Origin: Nocardiopsis sinuspersici
GTDB lineage: Bacteria; Actinomycetota; Actinomycetes; Streptosporangiales; Streptosporangiaceae
NCBI GenBank assembly: GCA_008638415.1
Contig: VWVT01000003.1
Location: 124,001 to 188,000, forward strand
DNA length: 64,000 nucleotides
Direction of reading: 5' to 3'
In this document: in pieces, positions 34,977 through 43,359 of the stretch
How positions within the stretch are numbered: the first letter of the stretch is position 1
Layout: each line of letters begins with the position of its first letter
The notes under the pieces: generated by a model
What the model saw: only the letters and a program-made list of their open reading frames with translations
Told to the model about the DNA's origin: nothing
The model's database searches: none
Program-made: the position numbers and the translations under genes

Positions 34977-36563
34977 TCAGGTGTTCTCGGGATCCCGTCG
35001 GGCGGCGCTGGCGCCACCACGGGTACGACGGCGCCGCCGCACCTTGCGGGTGCCCTCGGCGGAGGACTTGCCGCCTTCGCGCGAGGCGTCCGGGGAAGCC
35101 GGGGCACTGCTGCCCGCCTTCTCCGCGGGAGCCCCGGACCCGGCCGACCCGCTACCGCCGCGGGTGCGGCGGCGCGAGCGGTTGCGGCTCTGGCCGCGTC
35201 CGCCCTCACCGCGGTCCCGGTCCCGGTCGCGGTCGCGGTCCCGTCGGCCGCCCCGGTCGCCGCGGGGCGCCCCGGTGTCGCCGATGTCCTCGACCTCCTC
35301 GGCCTCCAGGCCCGCGTGCTCGTCGCGCTTGTCCGCGGCCAGCTTGCCCTTGGTCCCGGCCGGGATCCGCAGCGCCTCGAAGAAGTGCGGCGAGGTGGAG
35401 TAGGTCTCCTCCGGCTCGAAGAACGGCAGGTCGAGAGCGCTGTTGATCAGCTTCCAGCGCGGCATCTCCTGCCAGTCCACGAAGGTGACGGCGGTGCCGC
35501 TGCGCCCGGCCCGGCCGGTGCGGCCGATGCGGTGCGTGTAGGTCTTCTCGTCCTCGGGCGTCTCGTAGTTGACCACGTGCGTGACGTCGTCCACGTCGAG
35601 TCCCCGGGCCGCCACGTCGGTGGCGACCAGGATGTTGATCTTGCCGTTGCGGAAGGCCCGGAGGGCGCGTTCGCGCTGGCTCTGGCCCAGGTCGCCGTGG
35701 ACGGCCGCGACGGCGAAGCCGCGCGTCTTCAGGTCGCCCGCCACCCGGTCGCAGGCCCGCTTGGTCTGGCAGAACACCATGCTCTGGCCGTGGTCCTCCG
35801 CCTGGATCAGGCGGGCGAGCATCTCGATCTTGTCCATCTGGTGGGTGCGGAACGCGTGCTGCGTGATCTGCCCCGTGATGGCCGAGCCGTCGATCTCGTT
35901 GTCGTCACTCGCGCGCACGTGGGTGGGGCGGCTCAGGTACTTGCGCGACAGGGAGACGATCTCGCTCGGCATGGTGGCCGAGAAGAGCATGGTCTGGCGC
36001 TCGCTCGGGATCTTGGTGAGGATGCGCTCGATGTCGGGCAGGAAGCCCAGGTCGAGCATCTTGTCGGCCTCGTCCAGCACCACCGCGGACACCTCGTCCA
36101 GGCGCAGGTGCTTCTGGTTCTCCAGGTCCAGCAGGCGGCCCGGGGTGCCGACGACGACGTCGGTGCCCTCCTTGAGGCCGTTGACCTGCGGCTCGTAGGA
36201 ACGGCCGCCGTAGACGGTCAGGATGCGGCCGCCGCTGCGCTTGCTGGCGGTGGTCAGGTCCGCGGCGACCTGGATGGCCAGCTCACGGGTGGGGACCACG
36301 ACCAGGGCGCGGGGCCGCTTGGCCGTGCCGGGTGCGGCCTGTGCCCGCTGGAGCAGCGGGAGGCCGAAGGCCAGGGTCTTGCCGGTACCGGTCCGGGCCT
36401 GGCCGATGATGTCGTTGCCGTTCAGCGCGATCGGCAGGGCCAGTTCCTGGATGAGGAAGGGCTCGATGATCCCCTCCGCCTCCAGGGCGTCGGCGAACTC
36501 GGTGTTCACGCCGAGGTCGCGGAAGGTGATCTTCGGTTTGGTCGTCTCGTCTGTGCTGCTCAG
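34977..36563 (-). CDS. DEAD-box RNA helicase (RhlE/DeaD-like), probable CTG start
   Basis: A 528-residue SF2 helicase. The Q-motif FRDLGVNTEFADALEAEGI with PFLIQ, Walker A ARTGTGKT, PTRELAIQ, VLDEADKMLD, FSATMP, ATDVAARGLD and HRIGRTGRAGR are all intact. The tail is Arg/Gly/Asp-rich (RDRDRDRDRDRG), typical of RNA-binding extensions. The first canonical start in frame, GTG 36509, lies inside the Q-motif and would delete FRDLG; the frame continues upstream without ATG, GTG or TTG to CTG 36563, which has a perfect GGAGG 8 nt before it (36572-36576). I therefore place the start there. In mycobacteria the equivalent neighbour is rhlE (Rv3211). Confidence 0.88.
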   Translation of the reverse strand: MSSTDETTKPKITFRDLGVNTEFADALEAEGIIEPFLIQELALPIALNGNDIIGQARTGTGKTLAFGLPLLQRAQAAPGTAKRPRALVVVPTRELAIQVAADLTTASKRSGGRILTVYGGRSYEPQVNGLKEGTDVVVGTPGRLLDLENQKHLRLDEVSAVVLDEADKMLDLGFLPDIERILTKIPSERQTMLFSATMPSEIVSLSRKYLSRPTHVRASDDNEIDGSAITGQITQHAFRTHQMDKIEMLARLIQAEDHGQSMVFCQTKRACDRVAGDLKTRGFAVAAVHGDLGQSQRERALRAFRNGKINILVATDVAARGLDVDDVTHVVNYETPEDEKTYTHRIGRTGRAGRSGTAVTFVDWQEMPRWKLINSALDLPFFEPEETYSTSPHFFEALRIPAGTKGKLAADKRDEHAGLEAEEVEDIGDTGAPRGDRGGRRDRDRDRDRDRGEGGRGQSRNRSRRRTRGGSGSAGSGAPAEKAGSSAPASPDASREGGKSSAEGTRKVRRRRRTRGGASAARRDPENT

Positions 36564-37066
36564 GGCTCAAGCCTCCATCTTGGCGTGCCGCAACGTTGGC
36601 CGGCCGCGGCGGGATGCGGTCCATCGGTCCCTCGCCTCCGTGCGGGCGCGGCTCATCGCTCGCCTCTGTCACGAGGCGCCGCGGTGGCGCAGCCTGCCGG
36701 ATCCGTGCGACGCGGGGGTTCCCCGCCGCGGATAGGGACCGTCCCCGTATTGGACGGGGAGCGCATCCGTGGTTCGTCGTTGTCCTCGCGCGGCCTGGGC
36801 CACCGTCGGTGGGGGTCCGCGCCTGTGCGGGCGCCGCCTCCGCGACGCCGCTGCGTGGGAGATCCCCGCGTGTGTGAGGAGAGTTCGGTCGGACGCACAC
36901 GCCGGTCATCACGCAGAGTCTAGCTGGTGACGCGCCTGGTGGACATAGCAGTTCACCGGGCTGTGGACGGCGTGGACCGTACCCGCTCCCAGCGGGTGCA
37001 ACCGTGCCGGCGGTTCGTTTAGTCCCCGGTTCGGTACCCGGGTGGCCGGGCGATACGCTGACCCGC
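36564..37066. promoter_or_regulatory. 503-bp divergent intergenic region, probable long helicase leader
   Basis: Between the DEAD-box helicase (minus) and ferritin-like gene (plus). It holds a CCCCGT/ACGGGG hairpin near 36737-36753 and several Pro/Arg-rich frames without family resemblance. TACGCT at 37054-37059 is the probable -10 of the plus-strand gene. A less GC-rich stretch at 36900-36960 may carry the helicase promoter, leaving a leader of several hundred bases. Confidence 0.5.
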
Positions 37067-37753
37067 ATGATCCAAGGCCCCTCTGACAGTCCCGGCGTGA
37101 TCGATCTGCTCGGGCTGCTCGCCTACGCCGAGCTCGGTTCCTTCTTCCGTCTCGCCGACGACGCGGGACTGGCCCCCTCCCTGCGGTCCAAGGGCCAGTT
37201 GGCCGCCCTCGCCGCCGCCGAGCAGGCGCACTACCAGACGCTGCGGGACCGGCTGGAGGGGCTGGGGGTCGACCCCGAGGAGGCCATGGCGCCCTTCGTG
37301 GAACCGCTGGACGCCTGGCACTCCCGGACCGAGCCGCAGAGCTGGCTGGAGAGCCTGGTCAAGACCTACGTCGGCGACGGTATCGCGGGGGACTTCTACC
37401 GCAAGGTCGCCGCGCTGGCCGACGAGGAGACGCGGGACCTGGTGGAGGGCGTGCTGGCCGAGACCGGCCGGGCCGAGTTCGTCTCCGAGACGGTGCGCGC
37501 CGCCGTGGACGAGGACCCCAAGCTGGCCGGGCGCCTGTCCCTGTGGGCCCGCCGCCTGGTCGGCGAGGCGCTCAGCCAGGCGCAGGCGGTGGCGGTGGCC
37601 CGCCCCGACCTCGCCGCGCTGCTGGCCAAGGACCCCAAGGCCTCCGGGGACGACGGCACCGGCCTGGGCGACCTCGCCGCGGTCAGCAGGATGTTCGCCT
37701 CGCTCACCGACCGCCACTCGGCCCGTCTGGAAGCCATGGGACTGTCCGGCTGA
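37067..37753 (+). CDS. Ferritin-like-fold protein
   Basis: A 228-residue all-helical protein resembling the actinobacterial ferritin-like family (MiaE-like fold; Rv3210c in M. tuberculosis as I recall). Helical segments LLGLLAYAELGSFFRLADDA and LAALAAAEQAHYQTLRDRLEGLG contain the E and ExxH (AEQAHY) pattern of a carboxylate-bridged site, followed by VKTYVGDGIAGDFYRKVAALAD and AETGRAEFVSETVRAAV. Enzymatic role unknown. ATG 37067 has no Shine-Dalgarno but TACGCT ends 7 nt before it, so it is probably leaderless. Confidence 0.85.
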   Translation: MIQGPSDSPGVIDLLGLLAYAELGSFFRLADDAGLAPSLRSKGQLAALAAAEQAHYQTLRDRLEGLGVDPEEAMAPFVEPLDAWHSRTEPQSWLESLVKTYVGDGIAGDFYRKVAALADEETRDLVEGVLAETGRAEFVSETVRAAVDEDPKLAGRLSLWARRLVGEALSQAQAVAVARPDLAALLAKDPKASGDDGTGLGDLAAVSRMFASLTDRHSARLEAMGLSG

Positions 37754-37779
37754 TCCCTCTGGGCGCCGGTTTCAGGTAT

Positions 37780-37870
37780 TACGCAAACTTGGTCTCATCT
37801 TGGGATGTCTTGGTCAAGCGCGGGTAATATCCAACACTTCTGTGACGATTCGTTGGCTGATGCCCGTAAA
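37780..37870 (+). promoter_or_regulatory. Candidate promoter of the small protein gene at 37915
   Basis: A low-GC stretch with TAATAT near 37825-37831 as a strong -10 candidate; TTGGGA about 19 nt upstream is a possible -35. The predicted transcript would have a leader of roughly 80 nt. Confidence 0.5.
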
Positions 37871-37914
37871 ATCGGTGAAGCTTCCGTCTCCTGACCACCC
37901 GAGTAGGTACTTCC

Positions 37915-38226
37915 ATGCCCAGTGGGACCTCCGTGCGCCATCCGCTGGCCGGACTGACCCGTGACTTCCACCGGATCGGCCCCCTCGACAGGCCGATCGA
38001 GCCCTGGATGTGCGCTGAACTGGACCAGCACGCCGCACAGGTGTGCGAAGGCATCACCGCCTCCGGTGGCGAGCTCAACGCCCGCACCCTCGGTACCTAC
38101 CTCCACGGGTTCCTCGACGGCTGCCTCGAACGGGGCTGGGACTCCGAGGCGGTCGAGTACGACTGGGAGACCCTCCGAGTCCTCGCCATCTGCCGCCTGG
38201 CCAAGGATCGCGGTTTCGTCCGCTAG
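37915..38226 (+). CDS. Small hypothetical protein
   Basis: A 103-residue protein that I do not recognise. It is mixed alpha/beta in composition with three cysteines (EPWMCAELD, AAQVCEGI, DGCLERGW) and a hydrophobic C-terminal helix ETLRVLAICRLAKDRGF. Good codon bias, its own promoter and a downstream hairpin support a real gene. No strong ribosome binding site is visible before ATG 37915 (GAGTAGG is 14 nt upstream). Confidence 0.72.
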   Translation: MPSGTSVRHPLAGLTRDFHRIGPLDRPIEPWMCAELDQHAAQVCEGITASGGELNARTLGTYLHGFLDGCLERGWDSEAVEYDWETLRVLAICRLAKDRGFVR

Positions 38227-38252
38227 GTTGGTGACATCCGCAGGCCGGCGCG

Positions 38253-38278
38253 GGCCACGACCCGAGCTCCTCGTGGCC
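38253..38278 (+). terminator. Candidate terminator hairpin
   Basis: 8-bp stem GGCCACGA/TCGTGGCC with a 10-nt loop, 27 nt after the stop at 38226. Confidence 0.55.
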
Positions 38279-38498
38279 ACCAGCCCTGCCAGTTCTCCGG
38301 TGGAAACCCCACGCTGGGCGTACGCTGAAACGTACCGGTGACTCCACAGCGGCCGATGTCGGCCCGGCGCACCGTGGTCGAACCAGGGCCCTGCGGAATG
38401 CAACGTGGGACTGGCGGCGTTATGGAAGTCCGGCAAATCGGACCGGCATGCGCCGTAACTGGCGGAGCGGCTCGTGGAGCCGCAAGAAAGGAAGGCGA

Positions 38499-38741
38499 AT
38501 GAGGAGCGGTCGGCATGGGGCGGCCCGCCCACCGGTCGGCGTCCTGATTCAACAGGACCGCGTCGACTTCGCGCTTTTCGCACTGATCTTCGTCGTCGCA
38601 CTGGCGTCGATGGTATTCACCGGACCGGGGAACGTGGCCTTCTGGCTGGCCTTCCTTCCGATCATCGCCTCCGTGGTACTGGCTTTCCGGCGGGTCGAAC
38701 AACTCGCCCGCCTGGAACTGCGGGACTCCGAGTTCCTCTGA
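38499..38741 (+). CDS. Small two-helix membrane protein
   Basis: An 80-residue protein with a basic N-terminus and two membrane helices (DFALFALIFVVALASMVF and VAFWLAFLPIIASVVLAF) and a charged C-terminus (RRVEQLARLELRDSEFL). Function unknown. ATG 38499 follows AAGGAAGG; a longer frame from 38448 lacks a site. A perfect palindromic terminator at 38809 follows. Confidence 0.7.
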   Translation: MRSGRHGAARPPVGVLIQQDRVDFALFALIFVVALASMVFTGPGNVAFWLAFLPIIASVVLAFRRVEQLARLELRDSEFL

Positions 38742-38808
38742 GTTCGCCCGCGGACTCCGGCGAAGCGCCCCGGGGCACCGGGTACGGACGCACGGCGCAC
38801 ACGACGAA

Positions 38809-38832
38809 GGGCGGGACCGGCCGGTCCCGCCC
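38809..38832. terminator. Bidirectional terminator palindrome
   Basis: Perfect 24-bp palindrome with half-site GGGCGGGACCGG between convergent genes ending at 38741 and 38860. Confidence 0.75.
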
Positions 38833-38859
38833 TCACCTGTGTCCGCGGCGCGCGGCCGG

Positions 38860-39651
38860 CTACGGAGTGGTCGGCTCGCCGCCCCCGCCGCGGCGCGCGG
38901 CCTGGGCCGTGGCCCCGTCGCGCCGCTCCGCGGGCTCGGCGGGACGGTTCATGGCCGCCTCGCGCCCGGCGTTGTAGCTGGCCTCCTCGCTGATCCGGCC
39001 GGTCTCGCGCTCGGCGACGTCCAGCCAGCGGGACCAGCGCGACCGCATCGGCTCGATCATGCCGCCGCCGACGCCGACGATGAGGATGCCGCCGATCGTG
39101 GCCAGGACCGTGATCAGGACCGGCAGGGTCACGGTCACGGCGACGCCGATCTCGTTCAGCGCGGCGATGACGCCGAGCGCCATGATGAACACGGCCGCCA
39201 CGTTGGCCAGGACCGAGCCGTAGGACAGCCCGCCCAGAGCACCGGAGACGACGTTGCGGACCGCCTTGGCGATCATCGCGGCCACCACGACGATGATCAG
39301 CGCGACGATGGCGCTCGGGATCCAGGCGATGACCTGGCTGAGCAACTCGCTGATCGGGTTCGGTCCGAAGACGTTGAACGCGAGCGTGAACACGAACAGC
39401 AGTCCGACGTAGTAGATGATCTTTCCGCACAGCTCGCTGGCGCTCCAGCGGCTGCGCTCGAAGTACTCGCCCACACCCCCGCGGTGCAGCGCGCGGTCCA
39501 GTCCGACGCTGTGCAGCCCCTTGGAGACCGCCTTGCCCACGACCCAGGCGATAAGCCAGCCCAGGACCAGGATCACCAGGAAGCCGATCAGTTGCGGAAC
39601 GAAACTGACCACCGCCTGCCAGGCCGTCGTCAGCCCCTGACCCACGTTCAT
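38860..39651 (-). CDS. Mechanosensitive-channel-like protein with conserved TM-helix repeats
   Basis: A 263-residue membrane protein. It has four or five helices: VVSFVPQLIGFLVILVLGWLIAWVV, IIYYVGLLFVFTLAFNVF, VIAWIPSAIVALIIVVVAAMIA, VLANVAAVFIMALGVIAAL and a Gly-rich VLITVLATIGGILIVGVGGGM. The repeated P..L.G.L.I...G motif (conserved TM helix, MscS-related) and ALGGLSYGSVLANV match small bacterial MscS-like proteins lacking the cytoplasmic vestibule. A role in osmotic adaptation is inferred. ATG 39651 follows GGGGGTGA. The C-terminal 60 residues are charged and disordered. Confidence 0.85.
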   Translation of the reverse strand: MNVGQGLTTAWQAVVSFVPQLIGFLVILVLGWLIAWVVGKAVSKGLHSVGLDRALHRGGVGEYFERSRWSASELCGKIIYYVGLLFVFTLAFNVFGPNPISELLSQVIAWIPSAIVALIIVVVAAMIAKAVRNVVSGALGGLSYGSVLANVAAVFIMALGVIAALNEIGVAVTVTLPVLITVLATIGGILIVGVGGGMIEPMRSRWSRWLDVAERETGRISEEASYNAGREAAMNRPAEPAERRDGATAQAARRGGGGEPTTP

Positions 39652-40073
39652 AACGTCTTCACCCCCAAATCGCTTGCTCCGCCGGGGTCCGGACAAGGAC
39701 CAGACGGATACGGCGAAGAGAAGCACGTTACTTCTCATTCCGGCGATACCCGGAGGGCGGCGATCGAATCGCATGTTCCGCATGCGCCGGGGTGATTCCC
39801 TTTTCTTTATGAATTCATTGCGAAATGATGGGTGGATGTTTTCCTCATTTCGCAGCGAGAGGACCCCCGGGCGCACTCGGCGCCCGGGGGTCCTCTCGTG
39901 GAAAGGGGCTGGGTTCTGTTCGGTGGACTCGGATCCTGTGCCGCCGGGGGGTTGGCGAGGGCGCCGACGGGGCCGCCGGAGGTCCCGCGGGCGCACCCGC
40001 GGGGACCGAAGGCTCCCGTACCTGCGGCGTCCGGGCACGAGGCAGGCGCGGCCGAGCCTCAAGGAAGCACGGG
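39652..40073. other. 422-bp intergenic region with TetR-gene terminator and MscS-like gene promoter
   Basis: Both flanking genes are on the minus strand. The region 39770-39850 is AT-rich (TTCTTTATGAATTCATTGCG) and probably carries the promoter of the membrane protein gene; 39856-39898 is a strong hairpin. From 39900 to 40073 only GC-rich sequence without a supported gene is seen. Confidence 0.6.
39856..39898 (-). terminator. Strong terminator hairpin
   Basis: Perfect 19-bp stem with left arm CGAGAGGACCCCCGGGCGC and loop ACTCG. On the minus strand it lies about 175 nt beyond the TetR gene stop, and AT-rich sequence follows, including a run that would give U-rich RNA. Confidence 0.8.
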
Positions 40074-40712
40074 CTAGTCCTGTTCCCCGGCCGCCCGCTG
40101 CAGGTCCCAGCCGCTGATCCCGCGCCAGGCCAGGCGGGCCACCAACTGCTCCGCGGCGTCCTTGGGGACGGATCCGTGGTTGTTGAGCCAGTACCGGGCG
40201 CTGGTCTCGGCCATGCCCACCAGTCCGATGCTCAGCAGGTGCGCCTCCTCGTCGGAGATGCTGGTGTCCTGCCGGATCACCGCGCCGATCAGTTCGGCGC
40301 AGCGCTGGAAGGTCTCCTCGCTCTTCTCCCGCACGGCGGGCAGGTTGCGCAGGTCGGACTCGAACACCAGACGGAAGGCCTCGCCGTCGCCCGCGACGAA
40401 GTCGAAGTAGGCGCGAAAGCTCGCGATGACGCGCTGGCGGTTGTCGTCGGTGCTCTCCAGGGCCTCGCGCTGCTTCTCGACCAGCACCTCGGAGTGTTCC
40501 TCCAGCAGGGCCAGGTACAGCTCCAGCTTGCCTGGGAAGTGCTGGTAGAGCACGGGCTTGCTGACCCCGGCACGGTCGGCGATCTCGTCCATCGCCGCCG
40601 CGTGGTACCCACGCGCGACGAAGACCTCCTGTGCCGCGGCCAGGAGCTGACGGCGGCGCCTGACCCGGGGCAAGCGGGTGCCCCGGGCGCGGGCGTCTGA
40701 AGGAGCTGTCAC
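40074..40712 (-). CDS. TetR-family transcriptional regulator
   Basis: A 212-residue regulator. The N-terminal helix-turn-helix AAQEVFVARGYHAAAMDEIADRAGVSKPVLYQHFPGKLELYLALL is canonical; the ligand domain has AYFDFVAGDGEAFRLVFESDLRN and WRGISGWD. It corresponds in neighbourhood and sequence type to the TetR regulator beside moeZ in Streptomyces and mycobacteria (Rv3208). GTG 40712 is chosen because GGAGG lies 8 nt upstream; ATG 40736 is the longer alternative. An interrupted palindrome CAGATG-N15-CATCTG at 40739-40765 may be its operator. Confidence 0.9.
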   Translation of the reverse strand: MTAPSDARARGTRLPRVRRRRQLLAAAQEVFVARGYHAAAMDEIADRAGVSKPVLYQHFPGKLELYLALLEEHSEVLVEKQREALESTDDNRQRVIASFRAYFDFVAGDGEAFRLVFESDLRNLPAVREKSEETFQRCAELIGAVIRQDTSISDEEAHLLSIGLVGMAETSARYWLNNHGSVPKDAAEQLVARLAWRGISGWDLQRAAGEQD

Positions 40713-40738
40713 ACCCACACCCTCCGAACTCGGCATGG

Positions 40739-40765
40739 CAGATGCACGCCATCACCGGACATCTG
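40739..40765. promoter_or_regulatory. Candidate TetR operator
   Basis: CAGATG and CATCTG separated by 15 nt, just upstream of the TetR gene start. Location fits autoregulation; nothing else supports it. Confidence 0.35.
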
Positions 40766-40972
40766 CGTGGCTAGTGCCGTCGAACGCCGCCGGTGGCGCG
40801 TTCCACGGCTTTCCCCCTCATCTTACTCCGGCGTAGGTTCCCCCCGGGCAGGGTGGAGCGGGACCGTGGGTCGCGCGACCCGCCCGGAACACCCGGGAAA
40901 CAGGCGGTCGGGGGCGTGGCCGGCGGTCGCGGGAGGTGTCCGGAGAAAAACGGAGAACGGACGCGGACGCGG

Positions 40973-41200
40973 TCACCGACGCTCGTCGTCGTCGTTTCCG
41001 ACGTCGCGCGCCTGCTCCACCACGTCCGCCTCGGCGGCCTGGTCGAAGCTCTCCGGCGGCGGTTCGTTCCATCCGTTCGCGGTGTCGTCGTCCGCGGCCG
41101 GTGTGCGCTGCTCGGCCGCGTCGGCCTCGGGCACCTCGGGGGCGGGGGACGGTTCACCGGCGTCCGGGCGTCGTCTCGCGGAACGGTTCTCCTGTGCCAC
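40973..41200 (-). CDS. Small acidic disordered protein with ADVVEQ motif
   Basis: A 75-residue acidic protein rich in Pro, Glu and Asp. Near the C-terminus it has PPPESFDQAAEADVVEQARDVGNDDDERR; an (E)ADVxEQ motif followed by an acidic tail recurs in small actinobacterial proteins of unknown function. GTG 41200 has GGGGAGG 5 nt upstream, which supports translation. It is divergent from moeZ and upstream of the TetR gene on the same strand. Confidence 0.65.
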   Translation of the reverse strand: MAQENRSARRRPDAGEPSPAPEVPEADAAEQRTPAADDDTANGWNEPPPESFDQAAEADVVEQARDVGNDDDERR

Positions 41201-41484
41201 GGGGGCCTCCCCAAACGTCGTCGCCGACTGTACAGGCGACCACTACCCACCGCCGGGCACGGTACGCCGGCCCCCGCGGAATGAACTCCCGGCCGGTGTT
41301 GGTTGCCCTGAGGAGGACGTGCGCGGACGCGTGTGTGCTCCCACACCTCCCGGGGGTGGGAATGGAATACCCCACCCGTTAGGTTGGGTATGAGTGCAAG
41401 CACGCTTCGCGCCCTCCGCCCCCTCGCCCGGCGGTTTCCCGGTACGGGCGGTGTGAAGCAACCGAACAGACATGAGGAGTCACC

Positions 41485-42648
41485 GTGTCGCTGCCGCCGC
41501 TGGTGGAACCAGCTGACGAGCTGACCGTGGACGAGGTGCGCCGATACTCGCGCCACCTGATCATCCCCGACGTGGGTATGGACGGGCAGAAGCGCCTGAA
41601 GAACGCCAAGGTCCTGGTCGTCGGCGCGGGCGGCCTGGGCTCCCCGGCGCTGCTCTACCTGGCCGCCGCGGGGGTGGGCACGCTCGGCATCATCGACTTC
41701 GACGTCGTGGACGAGTCCAACCTCCAGCGCCAGATCATCCACGGACAGAGCGACGTCGGCCGCCCCAAGGCCGAGTCCGCCCGGGACAGCGTCAAGGAGG
41801 TGAACCCGGGCACCCGTGTGGTCCTGCACCAGGAGCGCCTGGAGTCGGACAACGCGCTGGAGGTCTTCGCCGACTACGACCTGGTCCTGGACGGAACCGA
41901 CAACTTCGCGACCCGCTACCTGGTCAACGACGCCTGCGTCATCCTGGACAAGCCGTACGTGTGGGGCTCCATCTACCGCTTCGACGGCCAGGTCAGCGTC
42001 TTCTGGAACGAGTACGGGCCCCAGTACCGCGACCTGTACCCCGAGCCCCCGCCGCCCGGCATGGTGCCCTCCTGCGCCGAGGGCGGCGTCCTGGGCGTGC
42101 TGTGCGCCTCGATCGGCTCGGTCATGGTCAACGAGGCCATCAAGCTGATCACCGGCATCGGGGACCCCCTGGTGGGCCGCCTGCTCATCTTCGACGCCCT
42201 GGAGATGAGCTGGCGCGAGGTCAAGGTCCGCAAGGACCCCGACACCGAGCCGGTCACCGAGCTGATCGACTACGAGGCGTTCTGCGGAGCCGTGTCGGAG
42301 GAGGCCACCGAGGCCGCCGCCGGCGCCACGATCACCGCGGGCGAGCTCAAGGAACTGCTGGACAACAAGCCCGAGGACGTCTTCCTCGTGGACGTCCGGG
42401 AGAAGAACGAGTACGAGATCGTCAACATCCCGGGGGCCACGCTCATCCCCAAGGGCGATTTCCTCAACGGCAAGGCGCTGGAGCGGCTGCCCCAGGACAA
42501 GCGCGTCGTCCTGCACTGCAAGTCGGGCGTGCGCTCGGCCGAGGCGCTGGCGGCGGTGCACGCGGCCGGGTTCTCCGACGCCGTCCACGTGGGCGGCGGC
42601 GTCCTGGCCTGGATCAACCAGGTCGACCCGAGCCTGCCCGTCTACTAG
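41485..42648 (+). CDS. moeZ: MoeZ: adenylyltransferase/sulfurtransferase (ThiF domain + rhodanese)
   Basis: A 387-residue two-domain protein. Residues 1-260 form the ThiF/MoeB domain (RYSRHLIIPDVGMDGQKRL, nucleotide loop VVGAGGLGSPALLYLAAAGVG, DGTDNFATRYLVND, PSCAEGGVLGV); residues 290-387 form a rhodanese domain with the sulfur-carrying cysteine in HCKSGVRSAE. The paired CxxC zinc motifs of E. coli MoeB are absent, as in MoeZ. It activates and thiolates sulfur-carrier proteins for molybdopterin, thiamine, cysteine or tRNA thiolation pathways. GTG 41485 follows GAGGAGTCACC. A strong terminator follows. Confidence 0.94.
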   Translation: MSLPPLVEPADELTVDEVRRYSRHLIIPDVGMDGQKRLKNAKVLVVGAGGLGSPALLYLAAAGVGTLGIIDFDVVDESNLQRQIIHGQSDVGRPKAESARDSVKEVNPGTRVVLHQERLESDNALEVFADYDLVLDGTDNFATRYLVNDACVILDKPYVWGSIYRFDGQVSVFWNEYGPQYRDLYPEPPPPGMVPSCAEGGVLGVLCASIGSVMVNEAIKLITGIGDPLVGRLLIFDALEMSWREVKVRKDPDTEPVTELIDYEAFCGAVSEEATEAAAGATITAGELKELLDNKPEDVFLVDVREKNEYEIVNIPGATLIPKGDFLNGKALERLPQDKRVVLHCKSGVRSAEALAAVHAAGFSDAVHVGGGVLAWINQVDPSLPVY

Positions 42649-42696
42649 GCGGTGCCCGGGGAACACGTCGTCCCCGGAGAACGCGCGGTATCCGTC

Positions 42697-42738
42697 CGCG
42701 GGGCGGCGCCGGAAGACCCCTTCCGGCGCCGCCCCGCG
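42697..42738 (+). terminator. Strong terminator hairpin after moeZ
   Basis: Perfect 19-bp stem, left arm CGCGGGGCGGCGCCGGAAG, loop ACCC, 48 nt after the stop. No T-tract. Confidence 0.82.
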
Positions 42739-42859
42739 TGCTTTCGCGCCCTCCCGTGCCCGCCCCGGGCCGTGCCTGTCCCGGCCGGTAACTGGGTAGG
42801 AGTCGTCCAGAGGCCGTCGGCCGACCGCCGGCGGCAGTCCTGACGCAGGGAGGTGTTCC

Positions 42860-43246
42860 ATGCGATGGAAGGGACGCTGGGCGGACTGGGTGGCGATCCT
42901 CGCCGGTCTGGCCCTGGGACTGAGCTGGATCTGGCACGGGATGTACGGCCTCGGCGGAGGCGCGATGCTCGTCCTCGGCCTGGGGGTCATCGTGGCCGGG
43001 GTCGTCTCCATCACCCGCCCGGGAGCGCTGTCGAGCGAGACGGGAGTCCTCGCGATCGGTGTCCTGACGTTCGTCCTGCCGTGGCTGCTGGGTTTCACGG
43101 ACGTCACCGCAGCCGCCTGGACGGCGTGGATCCTCGGCGTGGGCATCGCCGCGCTGGGGGTGTTCGGCCTGATGAGGGCGCGCCAGGCGCGCAAGCGCGA
43201 CCCCGAACTCGCCTGGGGCTCGCAGGCCTACCAGGTCCACAACTGA
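42860..43246 (+). CDS. SPW-repeat membrane protein
   Basis: A 128-residue protein with four membrane helices in two similar halves. ADWVAILAGLALGLSWIW and TDVTAAAWTAWILGVGIAALGVFGL show the SPW-repeat pattern (W in a helix start followed by G.....). The family is found in small membrane proteins of unknown function. ATG 42860 follows GGGAGGTG. Confidence 0.82.
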   Translation: MRWKGRWADWVAILAGLALGLSWIWHGMYGLGGGAMLVLGLGVIVAGVVSITRPGALSSETGVLAIGVLTFVLPWLLGFTDVTAAAWTAWILGVGIAALGVFGLMRARQARKRDPELAWGSQAYQVHN

Positions 43247-43268
43247 TCCGACGGCCGTCTCCCTCCGG

Positions 43269-43299
43269 GGCCGCCTCCGCTCACGCGGGGCGGCCCCCC
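43269..43299 (+). terminator. Terminator hairpin
   Basis: Imperfect stem GGGGCCGCCTCCGC with GCGGGGCGGCCCC, loop TCAC, 22 nt after the SPW gene. Confidence 0.6.
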
Positions 43300-43359
43300 G
43301 CCGTCGGCGGCCCCGACGGCCGGTGGCCTTCCGTCGGTGGCCGCCGCTAGGTTGTGGGG

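Noticed and set aside
35205..35260. Hexanucleotide repeats near the helicase 3' end
   Set aside because: They encode the Arg-Asp repeat of the helicase tail and need no separate explanation.
36283..37068. Minus-strand frame upstream of the DEAD-box helicase as an extra gene
   Set aside because: Overlaps the helicase in another frame, low-complexity Pro/Arg/Gly sequence, no ribosome binding site.
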